Below, piece by piece: positions 29,213 through 38,930 of a stretch of 43,810 nt of DNA. Source of the stretch: a virus; IMG/VR virus record IMGVR_UViG_3300031825_000367, positions 1 through 43,810 of that record; one strand, 5' to 3'. Under the pieces are notes generated by a model that was not told the origin of the DNA, searched no databases, and saw only the letters and a program-made list of their open reading frames with translations. The position numbers were made by a program, and so were the translations under genes. Position 1 is the stretch's first letter, and the number at the start of each line of letters is the position of its first letter.

Positions 29213-29655
29213 TGGCGAAGCCAAAAACTGTCACGGTCGAGAACGGTGCGGCCCTAAAGGACGCGCTGAACGCTTTGGACGAGATCGCCAGCGAGTCGGT
29301 GCTGCGACAGGCGGCCGTGGCCGGTGTGCGTGAGATCTTCGCCGAAGTGAGGCTGCGCGCGCCTGTCGACAAAGGCATCTACGAGGGGAAGCAGGGCCCG
29401 CACCCGCCGGGCTTCCTGCGAAGCCACATCATCATCGCCTACGACGACGAGGTCTCTGTCCCGGGGCGGGTCGCTTCCTACCTCGTGACATGGTCGAAGG
29501 AAGCGTTCTACGGGTACTTCCTCGAGTACGGCACCTCAAAGATGGCCGCTCAGCCTTTCCTACGTCCGGCCTTTGAGGCGAAGAAGACGGCCGCTGCGGC
29601 AGCAGTGGATGAAGTGATTCAGACCAAAGCGAAGGAATTGAGCCGTGGCCGCTAA
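29212..29655 (+). CDS. HK97 gp10-like tail protein
   Basis: This 147-residue protein matches the HK97-gp10 family: [35 protein letters not shown] and [20 protein letters not shown], then PAFEA. It helps complete the head-tail junction. The family gene normally lies between head closure and DUF3168; here it is between the tail chaperone and tape measure. ATG overlaps the GT stop as TGATG. Confidence 0.92.
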   Translation: MAKPKTVTVENGAALKDALNALDEIASESVLRQAAVAGVREIFAEVRLRAPVDKGIYEGKQGPHPPGFLRSHIIIAYDDEVSVPGRVASYLVTWSKEAFYGYFLEYGTSKMAAQPFLRPAFEAKKTAAAAAVDEVIQTKAKELSRGR

Positions 29656-32452
29656 CGAAACTATTGTCCGAGTCACAGCAGATGCGACCGGCTATACGGC
29701 CGAGCTGGACAAGGCCAGGCGCAGCGCCGATCTCTTCATGGCGAAGCAGGAGGATATTGCGCGCCGGAACGCCGCGGCGCAGGCGGCTGTTGCTGAGGCG
29801 ACGAAGAATGGGTCCGATGTGAGCGCGCGGGCCATAGCGAAGCTGGTCGATCAGGCCGAGCGCATGGTCAACACCGTCGGAAAGACCCGATCGGAGTTGC
29901 TGGCCCAGAAGGCCGCTATTGTCGGCGCTTCCGATGCGCTCGCCCCGTATGTCCAACGCCTCAAGGCTGCGGAAGAGGCCGCCCGTGGCACGCGCCGCGT
30001 GCAAGAAGCGCTCGACGGCGTGGGCATGTCGGCCCGGCAGACCGCCGCGGCGATGCGCATGGTGCCGGCCCAGATGACCGACATCGTGACGCAGCTTGCC
30101 GGCGGCCAGAGCCCGCTGCTGATTCTCACGCAGCAGGGCGGGCAGCTCCGCGACATGTTCGGCGGCATCGGGCCCGCCGTGCGCGCTGTGGGTACCACCG
30201 TTGCCGGCCTGATCAACCCGTTCACGCTGAGCGCTGCGGCGGCCGGCGCGCTGGCGTACGCCATGTCGCAGGGCGCGAGCGAGTCGAAGGCGTTCAACCA
30301 GGCACTGATCATGACCGGCAACTATGCCGGCCTGTCGGCGGACCAGTTGGCGACCATGTCGGCCACGGTGAGCCGCACAATCGGCACGCAGGGCCAGGCG
30401 GCGGAGGTGCTGGCCAAGATCGCGGCCACGGGCAAGATTGCCGGCGACCAGATCGTCGCCATCGGCATTGCCGCCGAGGCGATGGAGAAGGCCACCGGCA
30501 CTGCCGTCGACAAGACCATCGAGCAGTTCGTGCAGCTCGGCGACGAGCCGGTGAAGGCGTCGCTGAAGCTGAACGAGCAGTATCACTACCTCACGGCGGC
30601 GGTCTACGACCAGATAGTGGCGCTGGAAGAGCAGGGCAAGAAGGATCAGGCCGCCGCGCTGGCCCAGCAGGCGTACGCCGAGCAGATGAAGGCGCGCGCC
30701 GACAAGGTGATCGGTAACCTTGGTTATATGGAGCGCGCCTGGAACGCTGTCACCGGTGCGGCGAAGGGCGCGTGGGACGCCATGCTGGGGCTGGGCCGGG
30801 CGGCCACGCTGGACGAGATCCGCAACAAGATCACTGGCGTGCAGAGCCAGATCGCGGATCTGGAGAAGGGCGGCGGCTTCGCCAGCAACGAAGGCGGCGC
30901 GGCATTCGGCTCCGGCGCGCGGGCGCGCGTTGCGCAGATCCAGCGGCTCCGGGAGGAACTGTCGAAGCTGCAGTCGCAGGCCAAGCCGCTTGAGGACGCT
31001 GGCGCGCAGGCATCCGCACAGGCCGCCAACCAGCGCCAGCAGGACGCGATGATCTCGGCGAAGGCGCGTCTGGATGCGCAGACCAAAGCCACGCGTTCGC
31101 GCGCCGACCAGCGCAAAGACGAGATCGACCAGCTCAAGCGCGACGCCGAGACGGTCGGCATGGCAGCCGACGAGTACAACAAGCGCGTCGCGGCGATCGA
31201 GGAAAAGTACAAGGATCCGAAGACCCGGACGGCCAAGCCCAAGGCCTACCAGGACGATGCGGCGACGAAGTTCCTGCAGCAACTGCGCGACCAGGACGCC
31301 GCCACGCGCGCGGCGCTGGAGTCGAGCGAGAAGCTCACGGCAGCTGAGCGCCAGCAGGCCGAGTTCCTGCAGAAGATAGGCGACCTGAAGGGCAAGACCA
31401 TCCTGACGGCCGAGCAGAAGAGCCTGCTGGCCAACCAGGACCAGATCAAGGCGCAGCTGGCCCAGAACGTTGAGAACGAGCGCGCGCTGAAGCTCAAGAC
31501 CGACATCACGAAGCTGGAAGAGAGGTCGGCCGCCGTCAACGCCCAGATCGGCAACTATCAGAAGTCGCAGGCCGAGCAGTACCAGCGACAACTGGACGCG
31601 CTGGGCCGGGGCAGCGAGGCGCAGAAGCAGGCCGAGGCTGTGCGCTCGATCTACCGCGAGTACGAGAACCTGCAACTGCAGCTGGAGAAGGCCACGCCCG
31701 AGGCGGCACGCAACTCCGCCGCCTACACGAAGGCGCAGGACGACATCCGCGCTGGGCTGGATCGGTCGCTGCAGGACTATGACGACTACTACGCCTCGCT
31801 GCGCGAGAAGCAGACCGACTGGGTCAACGGCGCGACCGAGGCCATGGCCAACTATGCGGAGTCCTCGCGCAATGCCATGGCGCAGGCCAGCAGCACGGCC
31901 ACCAACGCTTTCAAACGGATGGAAGACGGCATTGTCACGTTCGCGACGACGGGTAAGTTCAATTTCAAGGACTTTGCGCAGTCGGTGATCGCTGACCTGC
32001 TGCGCATTCAGACTCGGGCGGCCCTGTCCGGCATCTTCAGCCAGCTGGGCAGCCTGATCGGCAGTGCCGTCGGTGGTGCGGCAGGCGGAACGGATACCGG
32101 GACGGCAGGGGTTTCCAGCACATCCCCCGTTGACATGAGTTCCGTCTCTGGCGTCGAATTGCGAGCCGCTGGAGGCCCGGTGGCCGCTGGCCAGCCCTAT
32201 ATCGTTGGTGAGGTGGGTCCGGAGCTGTTTGTGCCGCCGGCGTCTGGGTCGATCGTGCCGAATAACGCATTGGGTGGCGTCGGCGCTGCCGGTGGCGGAG
32301 ATGTGACGATCGTCCAGCACATCAACGTCGATAGCCGCGCGGATCAGGCCTCCATCTTGCAGGCAATGGTGCAAGCGAAAAACGCAGCTGTGGCCGAAGT
32401 ACGAGCGAACCTCATGCGCGGCGGCGATCTCAAGCACCTGACGGGGAGGTAG
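29645..32452 (+). CDS. Tape measure protein
   Basis: This 935-residue protein sets tail length and is ejected ahead of DNA. It starts with GTG, overlapping gp10 by 11 bases. The lambda-H-like region includes [39 protein letters not shown] and hydrophobic helices around residues 180-215. Long coiled coils fill 390-690, and the C-terminal lambda tail domain ([20 protein letters not shown]) is at about 770-795. Tape measure length of 935 residues predicts a tail of roughly 140 nm at 1.5 angstrom per residue. Confidence 0.95.
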   Translation: MAANETIVRVTADATGYTAELDKARRSADLFMAKQEDIARRNAAAQAAVAEATKNGSDVSARAIAKLVDQAERMVNTVGKTRSELLAQKAAIVGASDALAPYVQRLKAAEEAARGTRRVQEALDGVGMSARQTAAAMRMVPAQMTDIVTQLAGGQSPLLILTQQGGQLRDMFGGIGPAVRAVGTTVAGLINPFTLSAAAAGALAYAMSQGASESKAFNQALIMTGNYAGLSADQLATMSATVSRTIGTQGQAAEVLAKIAATGKIAGDQIVAIGIAAEAMEKATGTAVDKTIEQFVQLGDEPVKASLKLNEQYHYLTAAVYDQIVALEEQGKKDQAAALAQQAYAEQMKARADKVIGNLGYMERAWNAVTGAAKGAWDAMLGLGRAATLDEIRNKITGVQSQIADLEKGGGFASNEGGAAFGSGARARVAQIQRLREELSKLQSQAKPLEDAGAQASAQAANQRQQDAMISAKARLDAQTKATRSRADQRKDEIDQLKRDAETVGMAADEYNKRVAAIEEKYKDPKTRTAKPKAYQDDAATKFLQQLRDQDAATRAALESSEKLTAAERQQAEFLQKIGDLKGKTILTAEQKSLLANQDQIKAQLAQNVENERALKLKTDITKLEERSAAVNAQIGNYQKSQAEQYQRQLDALGRGSEAQKQAEAVRSIYREYENLQLQLEKATPEAARNSAAYTKAQDDIRAGLDRSLQDYDDYYASLREKQTDWVNGATEAMANYAESSRNAMAQASSTATNAFKRMEDGIVTFATTGKFNFKDFAQSVIADLLRIQTRAALSGIFSQLGSLIGSAVGGAAGGTDTGTAGVSSTSPVDMSSVSGVELRAAGGPVAAGQPYIVGEVGPELFVPPASGSIVPNNALGGVGAAGGGDVTIVQHINVDSRADQASILQAMVQAKNAAVAEVRANLMRGGDLKHLTGR

Positions 32453-32454
32453 AA

Positions 32455-33045
32455 ATGGCGACGTTGGAGTGGCCGGAGAGCCTGGTGCCGGCGAAGGCGA
32501 CGTGGGGCCTGAAGTCGAATACGGAGGGATTCAACTCGCCGTTGAACGGCTCTGTCCAGACAGTTGAGCGCCCCGGCGCTCGTTGGAAGATAACGCTGGA
32601 ATTTCCGCCCAAGAACGAGCGGGAGCGCGGGCAACTGGAAGCATTCCTGGCATCGATTGGTGGCTTGGCTGGAAGATTCACGATCTGGCCGCATGGGCGC
32701 CCAGGAAACTCGATGTTCGCGCCCCTCGTGAACGGCTCCATGACGAACTTCAAGATGCTCCCCACGAAGTCGTGGCCGGCGAGCACGCTGGTCCTGCGCG
32801 CCGGTGACTACCTGGCCGTCGGGGGTGAGCTGAAGATTGTCACCGCCGACGTCACCAGTAGCGCGGGAGGGTTGGCCACAGTGCCGGTGGCGCCGCCGTT
32901 CCGCAATGCCCCGACGAACAATGCCGCGATCACCTTGGACAAGCCGCGCACGACCATGATGTTGACGGCCGACGAGTACGGGGTGCCGGTGCTACCTGGC
33001 CGCATCTCCGACTCGGTCGTGATCAGTGCTTCGGAGGTCTTCTGA
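32455..33045 (+). CDS. Minor tail protein, tail tip region
   Basis: This 196-residue beta-rich protein follows the tape measure gene, where lambda M-like or distal tail proteins lie. Features are LKSNTEGFNSPLNGSVQTVE, RWKITLEFPPKNERERGQLE and GGLAGRFTIWPHGRP. The family is known from Burkholderiales and Pseudomonas siphoviruses as a tail-tip protein. GGAGG precedes the ATG by 6 bases. Confidence 0.75.
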   Translation: MATLEWPESLVPAKATWGLKSNTEGFNSPLNGSVQTVERPGARWKITLEFPPKNERERGQLEAFLASIGGLAGRFTIWPHGRPGNSMFAPLVNGSMTNFKMLPTKSWPASTLVLRAGDYLAVGGELKIVTADVTSSAGGLATVPVAPPFRNAPTNNAAITLDKPRTTMMLTADEYGVPVLPGRISDSVVISASEVF

Positions 33046-33596
33046 TGAACCGCAGTATGGATGCTGGGACAGCAGAGGCCGTTGTCGCCAGCCACGTTCC
33101 CTACATCTTCTTCGTGCGGATGGACTTCTCGCAGCCGCTGTGCGTTTGCAGCGCGGCGTATGACGTGTTCTGGAACGGGATCAGCTGGGTTGGCCTGGGC
33201 ACACTGGGGAGCATCGAGCCGATTCAGGAGCAGGCGGGCCTTGAGGCCATCGGCGTTCGCTTGACGCTTTCTGGTGTGCCCAGCGAACTGATCGCTATCA
33301 CCCTTGGGGAGCAGTACCAGGGCAATCCCTGCCGGATCTGGTTCGCGCCACTGCGGGACGATATGCGGCTGCTGGTCGATCCGGTCCGGCTCTTCGATGG
33401 CCGCATGGACACCATGGACACGGAGGTGGGCGAGACGGCGACGATCACCGTGGCCGCGGAGTCGCGAATGGCATCGTGGGATAGGCCCAAGGTGCGCCGC
33501 TACAACAACGAAGACCAGCTGAGCCGCTACGCCGGTGATCGCGGCTTCGAGTACGTGGCCCAGATGGTCGAGAAGCAATTGCTGTGGGGACGCTGA
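33045..33596 (+). CDS. Minor tail protein (DUF2163-like position)
   Basis: This 183-residue beta-rich protein (YIFFVRMDFSQPLCVCSAAY, then ISWVGLGTLGSIEPIQEQ, and DRPKVRRYNNEDQLSRYAGD) resembles the lambda L-like or DUF2163-like tail tip proteins that precede NlpC/P60-like genes. It starts as TGATG with the previous gene and ends coupled with the next. Exact family not certain. Confidence 0.75.
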   Translation: MNRSMDAGTAEAVVASHVPYIFFVRMDFSQPLCVCSAAYDVFWNGISWVGLGTLGSIEPIQEQAGLEAIGVRLTLSGVPSELIAITLGEQYQGNPCRIWFAPLRDDMRLLVDPVRLFDGRMDTMDTEVGETATITVAAESRMASWDRPKVRRYNNEDQLSRYAGDRGFEYVAQMVEKQLLWGR

Positions 33597-33997
33597 TGCA
33601 GCGCTTGATTGACTGGCCGACACGGCTAACAGATTTCGTAGAAGCCCGCCGCGCGCGGGCTTTTTCTTGGGGTGAATCCGATTGCTGCTTGTTCGTTTGC
33701 GACGGGATCGAAGCTTTCACAGGCGCGGACCCCGGCGCGCGCTGGCGGGGCGTGTATTCGAGTGAGAAGGGCGCTCGGCGGATCCTGCGGGACAACGGGG
33801 GCGTGCTGGGCGTCGCGACCTTGGCATTCGGGCCCGCCGTGCCGGCTCCGCTCGCTGGACGCGGCGACGTGGTGCTGGTCGATACGCCCTATGGCGATGC
33901 GCTGGCGCTATGCGTCGGAACTGCTATAGCCGCGCAAGGCGCACTCGGGATTGAGTTCCTGCCCCTGCACGTGGCTCGGGCAACTTGGAAGATATAG
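33596..33997 (+). CDS. Tail assembly protein (DUF6950, NlpC/P60-like)
   Basis: This 133-residue protein has the features FSWGESDCCLFVCDGIEAFT and GRGDVVLVDTPYGDALALCV, matching DUF6950, a relative of the lambda K NlpC/P60 domain. The Cys is present, but the expected catalytic His after GDVVL is not seen, so it may be structural. It is coupled to the previous gene by TGATG and directly precedes gpJ. Confidence 0.75.
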   Translation: MQRLIDWPTRLTDFVEARRARAFSWGESDCCLFVCDGIEAFTGADPGARWRGVYSSEKGARRILRDNGGVLGVATLAFGPAVPAPLAGRGDVVLVDTPYGDALALCVGTAIAAQGALGIEFLPLHVARATWKI

Positions 33998-34009
33998 GGA
34001 GACGGCCAG

Positions 34010-37000
34010 ATGCCGGTGATTATTCCGTTCATCCCGGCGCTTGTGGCAGCTGCCGCGACTGCCGCTGGCGCGTCTGCCATCGTCGCGACTGCGCTGATGA
34101 TCGCTGCGTCGCTGATAGTCGGAATGGTATCGAAGCCGAAGTCTCTCAACGGCTTTTCATCGGAGGCGCAAGGCCGGACGCAGGTTGTCCGCTCAAACGT
34201 ACAGCCTCGCAACATGATCTATGGCCGCGCGATGACGTCCGGGCCACTGGTGTTCGCAGGCAGCACGGATGGGAACGGCAAGAAGAACCAGTATATGCAC
34301 CTCGTCATCGCCTTGGCGGATCACGAGTGCGACGCAGTGGAAGAGGTCTATCTCGGCGAATCACCTGTGGGCGCTCTGGATCCCAACGGCTATGTGCTGA
34401 CCGCGCCATTCAAGAAGATCCAGATGGTCAATCGGCGGTTCAGCCAGGCTGTGCCGATGGGAGAGACCACGGCGGTGCTGTCTCCGGGCGAGGCAATCCA
34501 CAAGATCATCTCGATCGAAACCTTTGGTGGCGAGAACTACGCGGGCTCGGTGAACTTCTCTTTCACGCCCGATTCGATGTCGGTCACCGTCACCGACATT
34601 GAGCCCGGTGTCAACAAGGTGATCATGGAGTACGAAGCGGAGGTCGGCTCCCCGCTGGTGCGCGTGAGAACACACCTCGGCTCGCCATATCAGGAGGCCG
34701 ACCCGGTGATGGTGTCCGAGATTCCTGGCTGGACGTGGACACACCAGCTGCGTGGCGTCTGCTACCTATATGTGCGGCTGGAATACGACATCGACGTGTT
34801 TCCCAACGGCCTGCCGAATATCAAGGCCCTGGTGCGCGGCAAGAAGGTGCTGGATCCCCGCGTCGGTACCGTCGCGTGGAGCGACAACTGGGCGCTGTGT
34901 GTCAACGACTACCTGCGGGACGAGCGCGGCTTCGGCTGCACCGATACCGACGTCGACGTTCAGTCCGTGATCATTGCGGCGAACATCTCGGACGAGTACG
35001 TGGCGGTCGCGCCGGAGCGCTACCAGCGCAGCTACAGCTGCAACGGCATCGTCATGCTGGATAAGTCGCCGCGCGACAACCTCGCGGAGATGGTCACGGC
35101 CGGCGGCGCCACTGTGACGATCACCGGTGGTGTTTTCCGGGTCTTCGCCGGTGCCTACGACCTCGCGACCGTGACGCTTACGGAGAGCGACCTGCGCGGC
35201 CCGGTGAAGGTCCAAGCGCGCACGCCGCGCCGGGATCTCTTCAACCGCGTCAAGGGAACCTTCATCAATCCGTCGAACAGCTGGCAGCCGAGTGACTTCC
35301 CGGCCGTCGAGAACCCGCTGTATGCCCAGCAGGACGGCGAGGTGATCGACCGCGACATTGAGCTGCCATTCACGACCGACTCCTTTCAGGCCCAGCGCCT
35401 AGCGAAGATCATCCTGGAGCGGTCGAGGCAGGGCATCGTCGTCGACTTTCCCGCGAAGCTTACGGCGTTCCCGCTGACCGCCTACAGCACCGTCAAGGTC
35501 ACGCTGCCGAAGTTCGGCTGGTCGGAAAAGGTTTTCCGCGTCATGTCGTGGAAGATGTCCGACGACGGGGGCATCGACCTGATGCTGAACGAGGAAGCCG
35601 CGGCGGTCTATGACTGGGCCTACGGCGACGCGACTGTGGTGGACCCGGTACCGGACACGAACCTGCCGGACCCCTTCAAAGTCGAGACGCTGGGGGCGTT
35701 CACGCTCGATTCTGGGGAAGACCAGCTTGTCATGGGCGGCGGCGGCCAGGTGGTCACGCGGATCCTCGCTAAGTGGCCGCCTGTGGTGGACGCGGCGGTA
35801 TCCCAGACGGGACGCATCGAGCTGGAGTACAAGACGCTCGAAGCCGAGACCTGGAGCGCGCTGGCGCCGGTGAGCGCGAGCACCACCAGCACCTACATTT
35901 CGCCAGTCGAAGACGGCGGCCGGTATCTGGTGCGCGGGCGCGTGGTTTCGGGCATCGGCGTGCGCAGCCCGACATGGACGTACTCGGCACTCCACACGGT
36001 TGTGGGCAAGCTCGCGCCGCCGGCGAACCTGACGGGGCTGTCGCTGGCCGCCATCAACGGATTCGCCAACCTGACGTGGGACGCGGCGGAGGAACTGGAT
36101 GTCCGGGTGGGCGGGCAGGCGCGGATCCGGCACACGACCGACACGGAACAGCCGAGCTGGGGAAGCGCGATCGACATCGGCGGCTATATCTCCGGTGCGG
36201 CCAACTCCGCGCAGCTGCCGCTGCTCTCTGGCGTCTACCTGGCCAAATGGATCGACTCGACGGGCCACGAGTCACCGAGCGCGACCATGGTGGTGACCAC
36301 CGCGCCGTCCCTGAGCAGCCTGAACATCGTCGCGGCGGTGATTGAGCAGCCGGCATTCGCTGGCGCGAAGTCGAACATCGTCTACGACCCTGCGCTCAAC
36401 GGCATCAAGCTGGTCGGCTCAGGCCTGATTGATGATCAGGGCCTGAGCGACGCCGGCGGCCTGTGGGATAGCCAGGGCACGATCGATGGGCTGGGACTTA
36501 TCGACACGGTCGTTGGCGCGGGTGGCTGGGGGCTGATCGACTCGCTCGACGGCATCGTCTCGAACGGCACGTACCAGTTCGCCAACACGTTCGACCTCGG
36601 CGTGGTGGAGAAGTCGCGCCTCACGGCAACGATCGACGCGATCTCGTTTGACACCGGCGATCAGATCGACTTCCGGTATGACCTCGTCGACACGTGGGAG
36701 TCTATCGACGGCAACCGCATCAGCGACACCGTCGTTTCGCTCTATGTGCGCACCACGAACGACAACCCGGCAGGCTCGCCAGTTTGGGGGGAGTGGCAGC
36801 ACTTCGCGATGGGCGACTACGAGGCGCGCGCGTTCCAGTGGAAGGTTGAGCTGGAAAGCGGCTCGACATCGCACAACGTGGTCGTGACGGGCCTGACGGT
36901 CAATATCGACATGCCGGACCGTAGGGAGTCGGCGCGCGATGTCATCTCTGGCGCAGGCGCCAAGGTCATCACCTTCGACAAGGTCTTCCGAATCCCGCCT

Positions 37001-37147
37001 GTGCTGGGCATCACGGCCCAGAACATGGGGCAGGGCGACTACTTCGTCATCACCGGCAAGGCCGAGTTTGGATTCACTATCACCTTCTACAACGCCGCAA
37101 GCACTCCCGTGTCGCGCAAGTTCGACTGGGATGCTGTTGCCTACTAA
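34010..37147 (+). CDS. Tail tip host-specificity protein (gpJ-like)
   Basis: This 1045-residue protein is the central tail tip or fibre. N-terminal hydrophobic residues 1-40 are followed by a gpJ core (EAQGRTQVVRSNVQPRNMIY, then GRAMTSGPLVFAG), the phage-tail_3-like region at about 350-560 (ARTPRRDLFNRVKGTFINPS), FN3-like modules at about 600-780 and a beta-rich C-terminus that may bind the host receptor. GGGAG lies 8-9 bases before the ATG. Shorter than lambda J (1132). Confidence 0.93.
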   Translation: MPVIIPFIPALVAAAATAAGASAIVATALMIAASLIVGMVSKPKSLNGFSSEAQGRTQVVRSNVQPRNMIYGRAMTSGPLVFAGSTDGNGKKNQYMHLVIALADHECDAVEEVYLGESPVGALDPNGYVLTAPFKKIQMVNRRFSQAVPMGETTAVLSPGEAIHKIISIETFGGENYAGSVNFSFTPDSMSVTVTDIEPGVNKVIMEYEAEVGSPLVRVRTHLGSPYQEADPVMVSEIPGWTWTHQLRGVCYLYVRLEYDIDVFPNGLPNIKALVRGKKVLDPRVGTVAWSDNWALCVNDYLRDERGFGCTDTDVDVQSVIIAANISDEYVAVAPERYQRSYSCNGIVMLDKSPRDNLAEMVTAGGATVTITGGVFRVFAGAYDLATVTLTESDLRGPVKVQARTPRRDLFNRVKGTFINPSNSWQPSDFPAVENPLYAQQDGEVIDRDIELPFTTDSFQAQRLAKIILERSRQGIVVDFPAKLTAFPLTAYSTVKVTLPKFGWSEKVFRVMSWKMSDDGGIDLMLNEEAAAVYDWAYGDATVVDPVPDTNLPDPFKVETLGAFTLDSGEDQLVMGGGGQVVTRILAKWPPVVDAAVSQTGRIELEYKTLEAETWSALAPVSASTTSTYISPVEDGGRYLVRGRVVSGIGVRSPTWTYSALHTVVGKLAPPANLTGLSLAAINGFANLTWDAAEELDVRVGGQARIRHTTDTEQPSWGSAIDIGGYISGAANSAQLPLLSGVYLAKWIDSTGHESPSATMVVTTAPSLSSLNIVAAVIEQPAFAGAKSNIVYDPALNGIKLVGSGLIDDQGLSDAGGLWDSQGTIDGLGLIDTVVGAGGWGLIDSLDGIVSNGTYQFANTFDLGVVEKSRLTATIDAISFDTGDQIDFRYDLVDTWESIDGNRISDTVVSLYVRTTNDNPAGSPVWGEWQHFAMGDYEARAFQWKVELESGSTSHNVVVTGLTVNIDMPDRRESARDVISGAGAKVITFDKVFRIPPVLGITAQNMGQGDYFVITGKAEFGFTITFYNAASTPVSRKFDWDAVAY

Positions 37148-37161
37148 CGCGAGAGGAAAGC

Positions 37162-37836
37162 ATGTCCCAACATGACATGGACGTTGCCAACCAGGCAGGT
37201 GCAGCGTTCCGCGCCGATATGAACCAGGCGCTGCAGGCGCTGGCCAGCACGAGTTCGGGATCGGTGGCGCCAACCACGACCTTCGCATATCAGTTCTGGG
37301 CGGACACCAACGCCGGGCTCCTGAAGATGCGGAATGCCGCGAACAATGCCTGGATCACCATCGGCCTGCTTGGCGTCCAGAACCTGGGGCACATCCTCCC
37401 CGGAACAGTCGTGTTCCATGCCAAGAGCGTGGCGCCAGCCGGCTACCTCAAGGCCAATGGCGGTGCTGTATCCCGGAATACCTACGCGGATCTGTTCGCC
37501 GAGATCGGGACGACCTTCGGTGCCGGGGACGGTTCGACGACCTTCAATCTGCCGGATCTTCGTGGGGAGTTCGTTCGAGGATGGGATGACGGTCGCGGCC
37601 TCGACACCGGACGCGGGTTCGGTACTTTGCAGACCGAGATGATTGGACCGCACACCCACAACACTATTGCCGCTGCATCTGGCGTCACGGGCGGCGCTGA
37701 AAGCATTGCATATATGCCCGGCGATAACAACGGGTTGCATGTGGTGATCAGTAACGGCTCACACGGCGTGCAGCCAAACACCGGCACGGAGAATCGCCCG
37801 CGCAACGTCGGCCTGCTGGCCTGCATCAAGTACTAA
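37162..37836 (+). CDS. Tail fibre protein with phage collar domain
   Basis: This 224-residue protein has the tail collar motif: GYLKANGGAVSRNTYADLFA, then TTFNLPDLRGEFVRGWDDGR and GTLQTEMIGPHTHN. The His-rich end (PHTHN) resembles metal-binding tips of short fibres. GAGGAAA precedes the ATG. Receptor binding or baseplate decoration is likely. The fibre assembly gene follows. Confidence 0.9.
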   Translation: MSQHDMDVANQAGAAFRADMNQALQALASTSSGSVAPTTTFAYQFWADTNAGLLKMRNAANNAWITIGLLGVQNLGHILPGTVVFHAKSVAPAGYLKANGGAVSRNTYADLFAEIGTTFGAGDGSTTFNLPDLRGEFVRGWDDGRGLDTGRGFGTLQTEMIGPHTHNTIAAASGVTGGAESIAYMPGDNNGLHVVISNGSHGVQPNTGTENRPRNVGLLACIKY

Positions 37837-37844
37837 GGACTCCC

Positions 37845-38447
37845 ATGGACATCTTCAACTACCACCCGAAGACCGGCGAGTTTCTGGGCGCCGGCGTTGC
37901 CGAGCCGAACCCGCTGGAGCCGGACGACCCGCTGGTGCCGGGCTACGCGACCACCTTGGCCCCGCCGCAGGCAGAGGAACGCCGCGCGCCGGTCTACCGC
38001 AACGCCGGCGGCCAGCCGCCGCAGAACTGGCCGGACGGCTCCTGGACGCTGGTGCCGGACTACCGCGCGGTGCCGCTGTTCCGCACCGCCGACGGTTCCG
38101 CGTTCGGGCTGGGCGACGAGTACAACGGGCTGGGCGATCTGCCGGCTTTCCTGACGGATGAGGCCCGGCCTGGTCCCGCCTATAAGTGGGTGGCCGACGA
38201 ATGGGTGCTCGACGAGCAGCTGGAGACGCAGCAACTCACCGCGCAGGCGCTCGCGCAGCGTGATGCGCTCCTGGCCGAGGCCGACCAGTTGATCGCGCCG
38301 CTGATGGATGGCTTCGTGCTGGACGAACTCACGCCGGAGGAAGAGATCCGCCTGAAGGCGCTGAGCCAGTACCGCAAGGCGCTGCGCGCGGTGAACGGCC
38401 AGGCTGGCTTCCCGCGCACCATCAACTGGCCGGTGAAGCCCGCGTAG
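37845..38447 (+). CDS. Tail fibre assembly protein
   Basis: This 200-residue protein matches the tail fibre assembly (Tfa) family. The N-terminus is IFNYHPKTGEFLGAGVAEPN, and the C-terminus has helical EADQLIAPLMDGFVLDELTP, then EIRLKALSQYRKALRAVNGQ with the closing PRTINWPVKP. It acts as chaperone for the preceding fibre. AAGGA precedes the ATG. Confidence 0.92.
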   Translation: MDIFNYHPKTGEFLGAGVAEPNPLEPDDPLVPGYATTLAPPQAEERRAPVYRNAGGQPPQNWPDGSWTLVPDYRAVPLFRTADGSAFGLGDEYNGLGDLPAFLTDEARPGPAYKWVADEWVLDEQLETQQLTAQALAQRDALLAEADQLIAPLMDGFVLDELTPEEEIRLKALSQYRKALRAVNGQAGFPRTINWPVKPA

Positions 38448-38468
38448 CACCCGCCGCGTTCTGTACCG

Positions 38469-38491
38469 GCCGCCTTCGGGCGGCTTCTTCA
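38469..38491 (+). terminator. Terminator-like hairpin with TTCG loop
   Basis: GCCGCC-TTCG-GGCGGC is followed by TTCTTCATTTTC. It lies 22 bases after the fibre assembly gene and 17 before the next ATG. It has nearly the same stem as the hairpin before the capsid gene. Confidence 0.8.
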
Positions 38492-38507
38492 TTTTCAGGG
38501 GTTCACC

Positions 38508-38909
38508 ATGACGATCGGTATGTCCACCGCCCTGCGCAACTCGCGCCTTGACGCAATTACCACGGCCGCCGGCGCCAGCGCGAAGCTGCGGCTATACACG
38601 GGCACTCGACCGGCAACCGGCGCGGCGATCACTTCGCAGACGCTTCTGGCCGAAATGACCTGCGGCGCGACGTTCGCGCCGGCGGCTTCCGGCGGCGTGC
38701 TGACCCTCAATGCCATCACCGGGGACTCGTCGGCGGACGCCAGCGGCACGGCCACGTGGGCCCGCCTCCTGAAATCCGACGGCACGACCCACGTGCTCGA
38801 CATGGACGTCGGGACCAGCGGCTCCGACTTCAACATGAACTCGAACGTGATCTCGGCCGGCGCGGCGGTCAGCATCACTTCGGCCACGCTGACGGAAGCG
38901 AACGCGTAA
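38508..38909 (+). CDS. Beta-rich hypothetical virion protein
   Basis: This 133-residue protein is rich in Thr, Ala, Ser and Gly (LYTGTRPATGAAITSQTLLA, then GATFAPAASGGVLTLNAITG), suggesting a beta fold like phage decoration or fibre-adaptor proteins. The same arrangement, immediately upstream of a glycine-rich tail protein, occurs in Burkholderiales phages as far as I recall. No function is known. AGGGG lies 8-9 bases before the ATG. Confidence 0.65.
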   Translation: MTIGMSTALRNSRLDAITTAAGASAKLRLYTGTRPATGAAITSQTLLAEMTCGATFAPAASGGVLTLNAITGDSSADASGTATWARLLKSDGTTHVLDMDVGTSGSDFNMNSNVISAGAAVSITSATLTEANA

Positions 38910-38930
38910 CCATCCACGGGGAGGGCGGCT

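Noticed and set aside
29432-32437. Reverse-strand open frame of 1001 residues across the tape measure gene
   Set aside because: It is a composition shadow: Leu/Arg/Gly/His-rich, no known domain, and it exactly opposes a clear tape measure gene with normal start and overlaps.
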